Shown here: piece after piece, positions 16,736 through 25,337 of the stretch
How the letters are laid out: every line of letters begins with the position of its first letter
How positions within the stretch are numbered: the stretch's first letter is position 1
Assembly: GCF_029989365.1 (NCBI RefSeq)
Contig: NZ_JAPRAQ010000006.1
Span: 248,001-312,000 of the forward strand
DNA from: Bradyrhizobium sp. Arg816
Lineage (GTDB): Bacteria > Pseudomonadota > Alphaproteobacteria > Rhizobiales > Xanthobacteraceae
Direction: 5' to 3'
Length of the DNA stretch: 64,000 bases
The notes under the pieces: model-generated
What the model was told of the DNA's origin: nothing
What the model saw: only the letters and a program-made list of their open reading frames with translations
The model's database searches: none
Position numbers and translations under genes: made by a program

Positions 16736-17971
16736 TTAATGCTTGGGAGAGTTGGCATACTTCCGAACTTCGAGCCTGGCAATGGCGCGATTGTGCACCT
16801 CGTCCGGACCGTCGGCGAGCCGCAGCGTGCGGATGCCGGCGTAGTCCTTGGCAAGACCCGCTTCGTCCGAAACGCCTGCGCCACCAAAGGCCTGGATCGC
16901 CTCGTCGATGATCTTCAGCGCCATGTTGGGTGCTGCAACCTTGATCATGGCGATCTCGGCCTGCGCGGTCTTGTTGCCGACCTTGTCCATCATGTCGGCG
17001 GCCTTGAGGCAGAGCAGACGCGTCATCTCGATGTTGGTGCGGGCTTCGCCAATGCGCTGCTCCCACACGCTGTGCTCGACGATCTTCTTGCCGAAGGCGG
17101 TGCGCGACATCAGACGCTTCACCATCTTCTCCAGCGCCTCCTCGGCCTTGCCGATGGTGCGCATGCAGTGGTGGATACGGCCGGGACCGAGGCGGCCCTG
17201 CGCGATCTCGAAGCCGCGGCCTTCGCCCAGCAGGATGTTCTCCTTGGGCACGCGCACGTTCTCGAGCAGCACCTGGGCGTGGCCGTGCGGCGCATCGTCG
17301 AAGCCGAACACCGGCAGCATCTTCTCGACCTTGATGCCTGATGTGTCGAGCGGAACCAGGATCTGCGACTGCTGCTGGTGCTTGGCCGCCTTGAAATCGG
17401 TCTTGCCCATCAGGATCGCGATCTTGCAGCGGGGATCGCCGACGCCGGACGACCACCATTTGCGGCCGTTGATGACGTAGTGATCGCCATCCTTCTCGAT
17501 GCGGGTCTCGATGTTGGTGGCGTCGGACGAAGCGACCGCCGGTTCCGTCATCAGGAACGCCGAGCGGATCTCGCCGTCCATCAGCGGACGCAGCCATTTA
17601 CGCTTCTGCTCCTTGGAGCCGTAGCGCATGAACACTTCCATGTTGCCGGTGTCGGGCGCCGAGCAATTGAACACTTCCGAAGCCCAGGAGATGTGGCCCA
17701 TCTGCTCCGACAGCAGCGCGTATTCGAGATTGGTCAATCCCGCGCCACGGAATTCGTCGTCCTCATGCTCGTTCGGCGGCATGAACATGTTCCAGAGGCC
17801 TTCGGCCTTCGCCTTCTTCTTGAGGTCCTCCAGAACCGGGATGACCTTCCAGCGCTCGCCGCTGTGATCCTGCTCGTTATAGATCGGCACCGCCGGACGC
17901 ACGTGCTTGGTCATGAACGACTGCACGCGGTCGAGCCATTCCTTCTGCTTGGGGGACAGATCGAAATCCAT
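16736..17971 (-). CDS. Acyl-CoA dehydrogenase family protein (ACAD10/11-like)
   Basis: FAD-dependent dehydrogenase of 411 residues. Seen are MTEPAVASSDATNIETRIEK (FAD/substrate motif), RKWWSSGVGDPRCK, the helical C-terminal domain with RLMSRTAFGKKIVEH, the AFGGAGVSDE loop and RLADGPDEVHNRAIAR near the end. It lies 131 bp upstream of the APH-like kinase, same strand, and is divergent from a TetR gene. Together they resemble a split ACAD11. The exact substrate is unknown; long-chain or 4-hydroxy acyl-CoA is the best guess. Confidence 0.93.
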   Translation of the reverse strand: MDFDLSPKQKEWLDRVQSFMTKHVRPAVPIYNEQDHSGERWKVIPVLEDLKKKAKAEGLWNMFMPPNEHEDDEFRGAGLTNLEYALLSEQMGHISWASEVFNCSAPDTGNMEVFMRYGSKEQKRKWLRPLMDGEIRSAFLMTEPAVASSDATNIETRIEKDGDHYVINGRKWWSSGVGDPRCKIAILMGKTDFKAAKHQQQSQILVPLDTSGIKVEKMLPVFGFDDAPHGHAQVLLENVRVPKENILLGEGRGFEIAQGRLGPGRIHHCMRTIGKAEEALEKMVKRLMSRTAFGKKIVEHSVWEQRIGEARTNIEMTRLLCLKAADMMDKVGNKTAQAEIAMIKVAAPNMALKIIDEAIQAFGGAGVSDEAGLAKDYAGIRTLRLADGPDEVHNRAIARLEVRKYANSPKH

Positions 17972-18123
17972 GGGACGCTCCTAGGTCTCTCTTTGCAAAG
18001 CTGTTTTGCGCCGGACTGTCCTCCCGCCGCACGCTGCCCGCAAGCACGAATGCCTGCGGACGCCTCGGAACCGGTTCGCGTGCTGCGAACGAGTCTCGAT
18101 TTGCGGATTGACTTTCTCCGGCC

Positions 18124-18154
18124 TTCAAACGATAGTTTCATACAAGTGTTTGAA
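18124..18154. promoter_or_regulatory. Fatty-acid-regulator-like operator
   Basis: TTCAAAC (18124-18130) and GTTTGAA (18148-18154) form a 31-bp dyad that itself contains CAAAC-GATA-GTTTC (18126-18139), which fits the PsrA-type consensus G/CAAAC-N2-4-GTTTG/C. It ends 27 bases before the TetR start and lies in the gap shared with the acyl-CoA dehydrogenase gene. Confidence 0.55.
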
Positions 18155-18181
18155 TTGCAACTCCCTCCCTGAGGGGCATCC

Positions 18182-18844
18182 ATGGCCAGCGATCATACGA
18201 GGTCTGCCATTCTCGCCGCCGCCGAACGGCTCTATGCCGATCGCGGCTTTGGCGACGTGACGCTGCGCGACATCGTCGCGGAGGCCAACGTCAACCTCGC
18301 GGCGGTGAATTATCATTTCGGCTCGAAGGACGAATTGATCGCAGAGCTGTTCGTCTCGCGCTCGATCGCCACCAACCGCGAACGCCTGCGCGAATTGAAG
18401 GCCGCGGAAGAGCAAGGCGGTGGTCGCGCGCCAATCGAGGTGATCTTGCGCGCCCTCGTCGGCCCGACCTTGCGCGGCTGCCTGGGTCCGGAAAACCAGC
18501 GCTCCACCGCCGCGCGCTTCATGATCCGCGCCTCGATCGAATCCGTGCCGCCGATCCGCCGCATCAAGAACCGCGAGATCGACCATTTGCGGAAATTCGC
18601 CGGCGCCATGCGACGGTCCCTGCCCGACCGCAGCGACGTCGATATCTATTGGGGCCTGAACTTCGCGCTGGCCATGGCGCACCACACCATCCGCGAGAGC
18701 GAGCGGTTGACGAAGCTGTCGGAAGGCAAATGCGATCTCGACGACGTCGAGGACGTCGTCGCGCGCGTCGTCAGCGTCGCGACGACGGCGCTGACGGCGG
18801 GGCGGACCGAGACGAAGGCGCCGTCACGGGTTGTAGCGCGTTAG
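18182..18844 (+). CDS. TetR/AcrR family regulator of the acyl-CoA dehydrogenase pair
   Basis: 220 residues. Residues 5-52 form the helix-turn-helix domain (TRSAILAAAERLYADRGFGDVTLRDIVAEANVNLAAVNYHFGSKDEL, shown here in part by its ends). The rest is an alpha-helical ligand domain. ATG follows GAGGGGC. The adjoining dyad and divergent acyl-CoA dehydrogenase gene suggest it is an autoregulated repressor released by an acyl-CoA, like PsrA or FadR of the TetR type. Confidence 0.92.
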   Translation: MASDHTRSAILAAAERLYADRGFGDVTLRDIVAEANVNLAAVNYHFGSKDELIAELFVSRSIATNRERLRELKAAEEQGGGRAPIEVILRALVGPTLRGCLGPENQRSTAARFMIRASIESVPPIRRIKNREIDHLRKFAGAMRRSLPDRSDVDIYWGLNFALAMAHHTIRESERLTKLSEGKCDLDDVEDVVARVVSVATTALTAGRTETKAPSRVVAR

Positions 18845-18847
18845 CGC

Positions 18848-19240
18848 TCACATCATCGCGATGCAGTCGATCTCGACGTCGAAGGGGCCGAACCATTCCG
18901 GGGTGCAGACGAAGATGCGCGCCGGCGGATCAATCGGGAAATAGCGCGCATAGACCGCGTTGAAGGCGGCGAAGTGTTTTGTCGAGGTGCAGTAGACGTT
19001 GCACTTCATGACGTTGTCGAGGGAGGCGCCGGCCGTCTGAAGGCAGAGCTTCATCTGCTCCATGATGAGTTCGCTCTGGCGCTCGATCGGTACTTCCGCG
19101 ATCTCGCCCGTCTCGGGGTCGAATGGCGGCAGGCCGGCAACGAAGATCATGTTGCCGGCGCGCGTCACCGGCGAGGTCGGCGCCTTCCAGCGGTCGAGGA
19201 ATGTCGAAATCGGTTCGACGCGGAGCGCTTCGCGTTTCAT
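18848..19240 (-). CDS. RidA (YjgF/YER057c/UK114) family protein
   Basis: 130-residue member of the enamine/imine deaminase family. The trimer-type core GNMIFVAGLPPFDPETGEI, the C-terminal catalytic-type Arg in PPARIFVCTPEW (Arg108) and VEIDCIAM are present. It is convergent with the TetR gene, three bases apart. Whether it is a true RidA or a Rid1-7 subfamily member with another role cannot be judged. Confidence 0.88.
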   Translation of the reverse strand: MKREALRVEPISTFLDRWKAPTSPVTRAGNMIFVAGLPPFDPETGEIAEVPIERQSELIMEQMKLCLQTAGASLDNVMKCNVYCTSTKHFAAFNAVYARYFPIDPPARIFVCTPEWFGPFDVEIDCIAMM

Positions 19241-19334
19241 CGGCGGCCACCTTCGGTTCGAGCGAGACTGGCGCCTTGCTACATCATTCTGCAGCCGGCA
19301 TGCTTCGCTAAAGCTCGAAGTGTGGCCGTGGGGC

Positions 19335-19446
19335 CTAAAGCGCGATGCGATCGCGCTTTAGTTTTTTGTTTGAGCATGATCTCCGCGCAAACGCGTTCCG
19401 CGTTTGTCGCGAGGGAAAACCGCTGCGCAGTTTTCCGGATCGTGCT
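19335..19446. repeat. Bradyrhizobial repeat with terminator-like palindrome
   Basis: Starts with a near-perfect palindrome (12-bp arms CTAAAGCGCGAT around GCG) followed by GTTTTTTG, then GCAAACGCG/CGCGTTTG and GAAAACCGCTGCGCAGTTTTC hairpin elements. It abuts the stop codon of the following minus-strand gene. Multi-copy elements of this type are common in Bradyrhizobium. Confidence 0.7.
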
Positions 19447-19662
19447 CTACACCCGCTGCGGGATCTCCTCGGCCTCTTCCTTGGCGAGCAGCAGCAGCAT
19501 CTCGATACCCATCTCGCCTTCCTGGGGCGAGCGGATGAACTTGATCTCGTCGGCGCTTTGCCGCAGCGCGGCAATGATGGCGACGGCCTGATTGGCCGTT
19601 GCTGCCTCGGTCGCCAGAATTGCCTTCTGGTCCTTAGCCTGAAACCCGATCGTGTAGGACAT
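19447..19662 (-). CDS. Conserved hypothetical protein, 71 residues
   Basis: Small soluble protein MSYTIGFQAKDQKAILATEA... ending LLLLAKEEAEEIPQRV. ATG follows GGAGGGAACGA, a strong ribosome-binding site, and the composition (alternating strand and helix) looks like a folded small domain. No family recognised. It is not obviously coupled to neighbours. Confidence 0.6.
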   Translation of the reverse strand: MSYTIGFQAKDQKAILATEAATANQAVAIIAALRQSADEIKFIRSPQEGEMGIEMLLLLAKEEAEEIPQRV

Positions 19663-19743
19663 TCGTTCCCTCCCGGATTTGCGTCGGGAGCATCGCACCA
19701 GAGTCGGGCGCAAAGCGGAAGCCTGTGCGAGTACGGACCGGGT

Positions 19744-19857
19744 TTATCTGGGGATTGCGCGCAAGCCTCGGGCAAGGCCGAGCATGGCGCGCGCATCGGC
19801 GGCGCTCGCAACGGTCGCGCCGAGATCCGTCAGGCTCCCTGCCGCATGCGCGACCAG
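19744..19857 (-). pseudogene. Remnant of a DUF849 beta-keto acid cleavage enzyme, C-terminus only
   Basis: The minus strand encodes LVAHAAGSLTDLGATVASAADARAMLGL..., ending in a stop at 19744. It resembles the C-terminal ELVTVACEAVARHGRRVATAAEARSLLGL of the intact enzyme at 22645-23472. A stop lies a few codons upstream in the same frame, so no more of the protein remains. It sits just downstream of the CoA-transferase gene. Confidence 0.5.
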
Positions 19858-19905
19858 TGGTGCGCAAGCCTATCTTGCCCACGCCGGGAGGATCAGGAAG
19901 CGAAG

Positions 19906-21135
19906 CTAGATGATCCCCTGCTGCTTCAGCTGTTCGATCTTGCCGGCATCATAGCCGAGCGTGCCGCCGAGCACCTCCTGGGTGTGCTCGCCCAGCAGCG
20001 GCGGGGCGCGGTAATTCTCGATCGGCGTCTCCGAGAGGGTCAGCGCGTTGCGGATCAGCGCGAGATCGGGCTGGAAGGGATGATCGACCTTCACCCGCAT
20101 GCCGCGCGACTGGACGTGCGGATCGGAAAACACCTGCTCGAAATTGTTGATCGGCCCCGACGGCACGCCGGCCTCCTCCAGCTTTTCGAGCCAATAGGCC
20201 ACCGGCTGCTTCAGGAACAAGCCGGCGAAGATCGCCATGATCTCCTTGCCGTGCACGACGCGGTCGTTGTTCTTGATGAAGCGCTTGTCGTTCGCAAGCT
20301 CGGGCTCGCCGAGCACGGCGCAGGTGCGCTGGAACTGGCCGTCATTGCCGACCACCAGCATCAGCTCGCCGTCGGTGCAGCGGAACACGCCGGCCGGCAT
20401 GCCGCCATTGCCCCAGGTGCCGCGGCGCGGCGGCATCTTGCCGTTGACGAGGTAGATCTGGAGCCAGTGCGACAGCGATGCGATGACGGTGTCGAACAGG
20501 CAGACGTCGATATGCTGTCCCTGCCCGTCATTGGCGTCGCGATGGTAGAGCGCCGAGAGAATCCCGATCGAGGTGTTCATGCCGGTCATGTAGTCGACGA
20601 TCGACGGGCCGACCTTCATCGGACCCTCGCCGGGCTCGCCGTCGATATGGCCGGTCACGCTCATCAGGCCGCCCATCGCCTGCAGGATCGCGTCATAGCC
20701 GGCGCGCGGCGCGTACGGGCCGGTCTGGCCGAAGCCGGTCACCGAGCAATAGATGATGCCGGGGTTGATCGCCTTGATCGTCTCGTAGTCGAGGCCGTAG
20801 CGCTTGAGATCGCCGACCTTGTAGTTCTCCATGAAGACGTCGACATCCTTGGCGAGCGCGCGGATGATCGCCTGCCCCTCGGGTTTGGCGATGTTGACCG
20901 TGACCGACTTCTTGTTGCGGTTGGCGCAGAGGTAGAACGAGTTGTTGTTGTTGGCCTTGCCCTCGGGATCGGTCAGGTAAGGCGGGCCGAAGGCGCGCGC
21001 GTCGTCGCCCGTGCCCGGCCGCTCGATCTTGATCACCTCCGCGCCGAGATCGCCCAGCATCTGGGCCGACAGGGGCCCGGCCAGCACGCGGGTGAGGTCA
21101 AGGATCTTGATGCCTGAGAGCGGCAGAGCCGACAT
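19906..21135 (-). CDS. Class III CoA transferase (CaiB/BaiF/Frc family)
   Basis: 409-residue enzyme moving CoA between carboxylic acids. The N-terminal LSGIKILDLTRVLAGPLSAQMLGDLGAEVIKIE, the NKKSVTVNI motif and the active-site Asp in SIVDYMTGM (Asp181) are clear; WGNGGMPAGVF and EAGVPSGPINNFEQVF follow. ATG is preceded by GGAGGAAAT. It belongs to a minus-strand block with a beta-keto acid cleavage enzyme and two transporters, suggesting activation of an imported carboxylate. Confidence 0.93.
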   Translation of the reverse strand: MSALPLSGIKILDLTRVLAGPLSAQMLGDLGAEVIKIERPGTGDDARAFGPPYLTDPEGKANNNNSFYLCANRNKKSVTVNIAKPEGQAIIRALAKDVDVFMENYKVGDLKRYGLDYETIKAINPGIIYCSVTGFGQTGPYAPRAGYDAILQAMGGLMSVTGHIDGEPGEGPMKVGPSIVDYMTGMNTSIGILSALYHRDANDGQGQHIDVCLFDTVIASLSHWLQIYLVNGKMPPRRGTWGNGGMPAGVFRCTDGELMLVVGNDGQFQRTCAVLGEPELANDKRFIKNNDRVVHGKEIMAIFAGLFLKQPVAYWLEKLEEAGVPSGPINNFEQVFSDPHVQSRGMRVKVDHPFQPDLALIRNALTLSETPIENYRAPPLLGEHTQEVLGGTLGYDAGKIEQLKQQGII

Positions 21136-21304
21136 GTCGATTTCCTCCGGGAACTGGATCTTGGCGCGGCGCTCGAAGCGGGCCTGCGCTTCCTGCGGAT
21201 ACACTATTTTCGGGCGCTGAGCACTGCACGCTGGGCATACGGCCATCCCCTGCCCCGCAGCTGAGGCAGCCCGCGGCGGCGAATTTCCGTTCTGCGAATA
21301 TTTG

Positions 21305-22510
21305 TCAGGTCGTGGCAACCGCGGCCGCCTGCGGCCGCCGACGGCCAAGCAGGACCAGGATCAGCACTGTGGCGCAGGAGAAGACAAAGGTGAGACCGAG
21401 CGCACCGCGGCTGCCGAACTGGGTGAGCAGGCCGACAAGGAGCGGCGGCGAGATCGCGGATGCCAGATTGAGCGGCAGCGCGATCATCGACATCGCCTTG
21501 GCGAACTCGGCCTGGTCGTAGAACACCAGCGGGATCGTCGCCCGCGCCACCGCCATCGCACCGCTGCCGGCGCCATAGAGCAGGATGAAGACCGCAACCG
21601 CCCAGGTCGCGCCCTCGCTCGTCATCAGCAGCAGCATTGCCACCGGCAACGCCGTGCCCGCAACGAGCCCGGTCGTGATCCCGTCCCATCGCCCGCCGCC
21701 GAGGAAATCCAGCCCGCGGGCGCTGACCTGGATCACGCCCAGCATCGAACCGAATGCGAGCGCCTGCGCGGGCGCCAGCCCTTCCGCCCGCAGCAATTCG
21801 ATCATGATGGCGCCGATGCCGAAATTGACGAAGGCGTTCATCGTGATCACGCAGACGACGAGACCGAAGGTGCTTCTCGGAATCGCAGGCGGCGTCGCGG
21901 CCTTGATCGGGCCACCGCCGTCGTCAGTCGCAATTTTCCGGCGCGGAGCCAGGAACGCGTAGAGCGGAAGGTTGATGAGGAGCATCATCGCCGCGTAGAC
22001 GAGACAGGTCCCGCGCCAGCCGAAATGCCCGCTCAGGAACGACGTGGTCGGCCAGAAGATGCTGCTGGAGAGGCCCGTCACCAGCATGAGCCCGCCGATG
22101 GCATTCTTGGCGCCCCGCCCGGCCACTTCGTTGAGCATGATATAGGCGCCGGTCGAGAGCGTGGCGCTGCCGCCCATGCCGAGAATGACCCAACCGATAA
22201 AATAGAGCATCGGCTCGTGGGCAAAGGACATGACGACGAAGCCCGGCAGGGTCACGACCGTGCCCACCATCATCACCTTGCGCGCACCGTGCCGTGCAAA
22301 CGCCCTGGCGAGCCAGGGCGCGCACAGCCCCATGGTGACGTAAAGGACCGAGCTGCCCGCGAACACCGCCGACAGGCTCATGCCGAGATCGGCCGCAAGG
22401 TCGCGGCCGATGACGGCCGGAAGACCGATCGTGCCCCATCCAACGAGCTGGGTGATTGCAAGCACCAGCAGGACCCCAACGAGCCTGCTGTCAGATTTCA
22501 AGAACCGCAT
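21305..22510 (-). CDS. MFS transporter
   Basis: 401-residue protein with twelve hydrophobic segments. The loop 2-3 region ARAFARHGARKVMMVG and NLPLYAFLAPRRK before the central loop fit the major facilitator superfamily, closest in look to the oxalate/monocarboxylate-type carriers. Lies 169 bp upstream of the CoA transferase and 134 bp downstream of the cleavage enzyme on the same strand. Substrate is probably an organic acid; direction unknown. Confidence 0.88.
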   Translation of the reverse strand: MRFLKSDSRLVGVLLVLAITQLVGWGTIGLPAVIGRDLAADLGMSLSAVFAGSSVLYVTMGLCAPWLARAFARHGARKVMMVGTVVTLPGFVVMSFAHEPMLYFIGWVILGMGGSATLSTGAYIMLNEVAGRGAKNAIGGLMLVTGLSSSIFWPTTSFLSGHFGWRGTCLVYAAMMLLINLPLYAFLAPRRKIATDDGGGPIKAATPPAIPRSTFGLVVCVITMNAFVNFGIGAIMIELLRAEGLAPAQALAFGSMLGVIQVSARGLDFLGGGRWDGITTGLVAGTALPVAMLLLMTSEGATWAVAVFILLYGAGSGAMAVARATIPLVFYDQAEFAKAMSMIALPLNLASAISPPLLVGLLTQFGSRGALGLTFVFSCATVLILVLLGRRRPQAAAVATT

Positions 22511-22644
22511 TCCACTCGTCGCCTGCCCGGCAGGCGCCGATCACGCCTGTGACACCCGTCTTACCCGGAGACTCAGCGCAGCGGAACGCCGGCCGCCGAA
22601 TGGCAGAAGGCGGCCGGGAGCATGTCAGCAGGAGGCAGTAGCCC

Positions 22645-23472
22645 CTACCCCGCGAGCCCGAGCAAGGATCGCGCCTCCGCCGCGGTCGCGACGCGCCGGC
22701 CGTGGCGTGCGACGGCCTCGCAGGCGACGGTCACGAGCTCTGCATTGCTGGCGGCGAGGCGCGCCTTGTCGATCCTGATATTGTCCTCGAGCCCGGTACG
22801 AACCGCGTCGGCGCCGCGCGCAAGCGCCCAGCCCATGACCTCGGCCTGATGCCGTCCGATCCCGGCCGCCGTCCACGTCGCTGTCGGGATCAGCCGCTTC
22901 AGCTCTCCGAGGAGGATGTCGAGGACATGCTCGTCGGCCGGCATCGCATTCTTGACGCCCATGACGAATTGCACGTGCGGGCGCGCGTCGATCAGCCCCG
23001 CCTCGATCAGGCGACGGGCGCCATGCAGATGCGACAGATCGAAGATCTCGATTTCCGGCCGGATGCCACCCGCCTTCATGCCGGTGGCGAGGGTGTCGAC
23101 CAGGGCGGCGCTGTTCTCGTAGACGATGGTCGGAAAGTTCACCGACCCTGTCGACAGCGAGGCCATGTCCGGCTTCAGATAAAGCGATGATCCCCGCGCC
23201 GACGGATCGCGGCCCCGCCCGCCGGTCGAGAACTGAACGATCATCCCCGGACAATGCTTTTTGATCCCCTCCTGCACCTGCGCGAAACGCGCGGGGTCGG
23301 AAGACGGCGTCTCGTCATCGTTTCGAACATGGATATGGGCAAGCGTGGCGCCGGCCTCGAAGGCCTCCTGCGTCGACTCGATCTGCTCGGACGGCAAGAT
23401 CGGCACCGCGGGATTGTCCTTCTTGCGCGGAACGGAGCCGGTGATGGCGACAGCAACAACAACGGGGTTCAT
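22645..23472 (-). CDS. 3-keto-5-aminohexanoate cleavage enzyme family (BKACE, DUF849)
   Basis: Zinc enzyme that condenses a beta-keto acid with acetyl-CoA, giving acetoacetate and a new acyl-CoA. Metal-binding AHIHVR (His46, His48), the loop FSTGGRGRDP and the Glu in RTGLEDNI (Glu229) match the family, and the 275-residue length is right. The substrate differs between subfamilies (lysine-derived, carnitine-derived and others), and is not settled here. The flanking MHS symporter and CoA transferase suggest catabolism of an imported acid. Confidence 0.92.
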   Translation of the reverse strand: MNPVVVAVAITGSVPRKKDNPAVPILPSEQIESTQEAFEAGATLAHIHVRNDDETPSSDPARFAQVQEGIKKHCPGMIVQFSTGGRGRDPSARGSSLYLKPDMASLSTGSVNFPTIVYENSAALVDTLATGMKAGGIRPEIEIFDLSHLHGARRLIEAGLIDARPHVQFVMGVKNAMPADEHVLDILLGELKRLIPTATWTAAGIGRHQAEVMGWALARGADAVRTGLEDNIRIDKARLAASNAELVTVACEAVARHGRRVATAAEARSLLGLAG

Positions 23473-23592
23473 CCTGCAACCTCATGATGATCGCGCTCGC
23501 GCGCACAAAATTCGAATCGGCAATCTCGTAACGCATCAAGCCCTGCCGCTGCAAACATCATCGATCGCAGCGGCAGGCTCCTTGCGTGCCCT

Positions 23593-24981
23593 TCAGGTCG
23601 GAATTGCGGCCGCACCGCTCGCCGCCTCCGCACGCTGCCGCTCATAGTCGGCCCGCGGCATCGGAACGGCCTTGGGATTGCCGAGATCGTCGATACTGAC
23701 CCGATAGGTCTCCCGGGCCGTGACGGCTGCCAGCGCCGCGATGACAGTGATACCGAAGGCGATCGCCCCCACCGTCAAGGGGATATTGTCCGAGCCGGGA
23801 GGCGCCACGGTCGCAAACAGGGCCGGAAGCAACGCGGTGATGGTCGTTCCGATGTTCTGCGAGATCGCCATCGCCGACACCCGGGTGCGGGTCGGAAACA
23901 GCTCCGGGTAGAAGCTCGGGAAGATGGCGTTGTAGCCCTGGTAGACCACACCCCACATCAGGAGCGACAGCAGGATCGCGAGCGGCACATTCCTGATGCT
24001 GATGGCATAGAGATAGCCGAAGGCGAGCAAGCCGGAGAGAAGCGCGCCCACGATGATCGGAGGCCTGCGGCCGACCTTGTCGGAGAGATTGCCGACGAAG
24101 GGAATGACGAACACGGCCAGCATGTTTCCAAGCACCGGGATCCACAGATAGACGTCCTTGGCAAAACCGATGCCATAGGCCGGCTGGACCGCGTAGGCCG
24201 CACCGAAGATGGTCGCAACAACCGGAATGACGTTCATCAGGGCCATGCAGATGACCCTGAGCATGTCGCGCCAGCTCAGCTTGATGGCCTGGACGATTGG
24301 CGCCCGCGGCGTCTCTCCCCGCTCGCCCTCGCGGGCGAACGCAGGGGTCTCGTCGACTTCGCGACGAATGATGTAGCCTGCTACGATGACGAAGAAGCTG
24401 AGCAGGAATGGAATCCGCCATCCCCAGCTGTTGAATGCGTCGGTCGGCATATAGGCCGCCAGCGGCAGGAAGACGGCTGCCGCGAGGATCTGTCCGGCCT
24501 GCACGCCCTGAAGGGCGAAGCTCGCATAGAAGCCGCGCCGGCCGAACGGCGCATGCTCCAGGATCATCGAGCTCGCGCCGGAGATTTCACCGGCGACGGC
24601 AAATCCCTGCACGAGGCGCAGGATGACGAGCAGGATCGGCGCCAGGATGCCGACCTGCTGATAGGTCGGCAGGATACCCACCGCCATCGTCGAGATGCCC
24701 ATCAGGAACATGCAGACGATGAGAACGGTCTTGCGGCCATGGGTGTCGCCCCAATGTCCGAGGACGAAGGCACCGATCGGCCGGGCCACATATCCCACGC
24801 CATAGGTCGCCAGCGATGCGACGATGGCGACGGTGGGATTTTCCGACGGGAAGAAGATTTGCGGGAAGATCAGCGACGCGGCGGTCGCGTAGATGAAGAA
24901 GTCATAATATTCGAGAGCCGAACCGATCCAGCCGCTCGCAGCAGCCTTCCTGGACTGACTCATGTGATGGATCGCGGTCAT
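23593..24981 (-). CDS. Metabolite:H+ symporter (MHS family MFS)
   Basis: 462-residue carrier related to shikimate and alpha-ketoglutarate permeases. The start SGWIGSALEYYDFFIYATAASLIF is the MHS hallmark, followed by GHWGDTHGRKTVLI (loop 2-3) and LRLVQGFAVAGEISGASSMI. ATG follows GGAGG. It is the first gene of the block that contains the beta-keto acid cleavage enzyme, 120 bp downstream. Confidence 0.93.
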   Translation of the reverse strand: MTAIHHMSQSRKAAASGWIGSALEYYDFFIYATAASLIFPQIFFPSENPTVAIVASLATYGVGYVARPIGAFVLGHWGDTHGRKTVLIVCMFLMGISTMAVGILPTYQQVGILAPILLVILRLVQGFAVAGEISGASSMILEHAPFGRRGFYASFALQGVQAGQILAAAVFLPLAAYMPTDAFNSWGWRIPFLLSFFVIVAGYIIRREVDETPAFAREGERGETPRAPIVQAIKLSWRDMLRVICMALMNVIPVVATIFGAAYAVQPAYGIGFAKDVYLWIPVLGNMLAVFVIPFVGNLSDKVGRRPPIIVGALLSGLLAFGYLYAISIRNVPLAILLSLLMWGVVYQGYNAIFPSFYPELFPTRTRVSAMAISQNIGTTITALLPALFATVAPPGSDNIPLTVGAIAFGITVIAALAAVTARETYRVSIDDLGNPKAVPMPRADYERQRAEAASGAAAIPT

Positions 24982-25337
24982 TTCAAAATTCCTCCACTGG
25001 GTTTTTTTGACGTCCCGTTGTCGGGCTTCGCTGGAAATTGGGCAGCATTCTCCGGGCGCTCTGCCGACTTCCGCGAGCGCTTGTCACTGCCGATGGGTAT
25101 CCGATTGGTCGCGACAATAGGCTTTCGCCGGGCTAACACAATTACCCAGTTATGCGATAAACCTAACATGATGTTATTTTCGCGCCGGGCGCTCGCCTCC
25201 GCCCGGCAGTCACGCGCGCGGACCTGGTCGACATGCCGTCACGGGAAATCAACCACGCGGATTGAAGGGTCGCGCAAATAGCGCGTGTCGTCGATCGCCC
25301 GCGGGCGCAGGCGGCTGAGTGACGAAGTTGGCCGAAG
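24982..25337. other. Intergenic region with an operator-like palindrome
   Basis: 356 bp without a credible gene. A perfect palindrome TAACAT-G-ATGTTA lies at 25164-25176 in an AT-rich stretch that is the likely promoter of the MHS/BKACE block. The rest near 25240-25337 reads open on the minus strand for 32 codons but resembles nothing I know. Confidence 0.45.

Noticed and set aside
19345..21117. 590-codon plus-strand frame opposite the CoA transferase
   Set aside because: Antisense shadow; it crosses the end of another gene and a repeat, which a real gene would not do.
25238..25337. 32 open codons after the stop of the small DUF2188-like gene, in frame
   Set aside because: Could be a lost C-terminal extension, but I recognise no family and a run this short is expected by chance.
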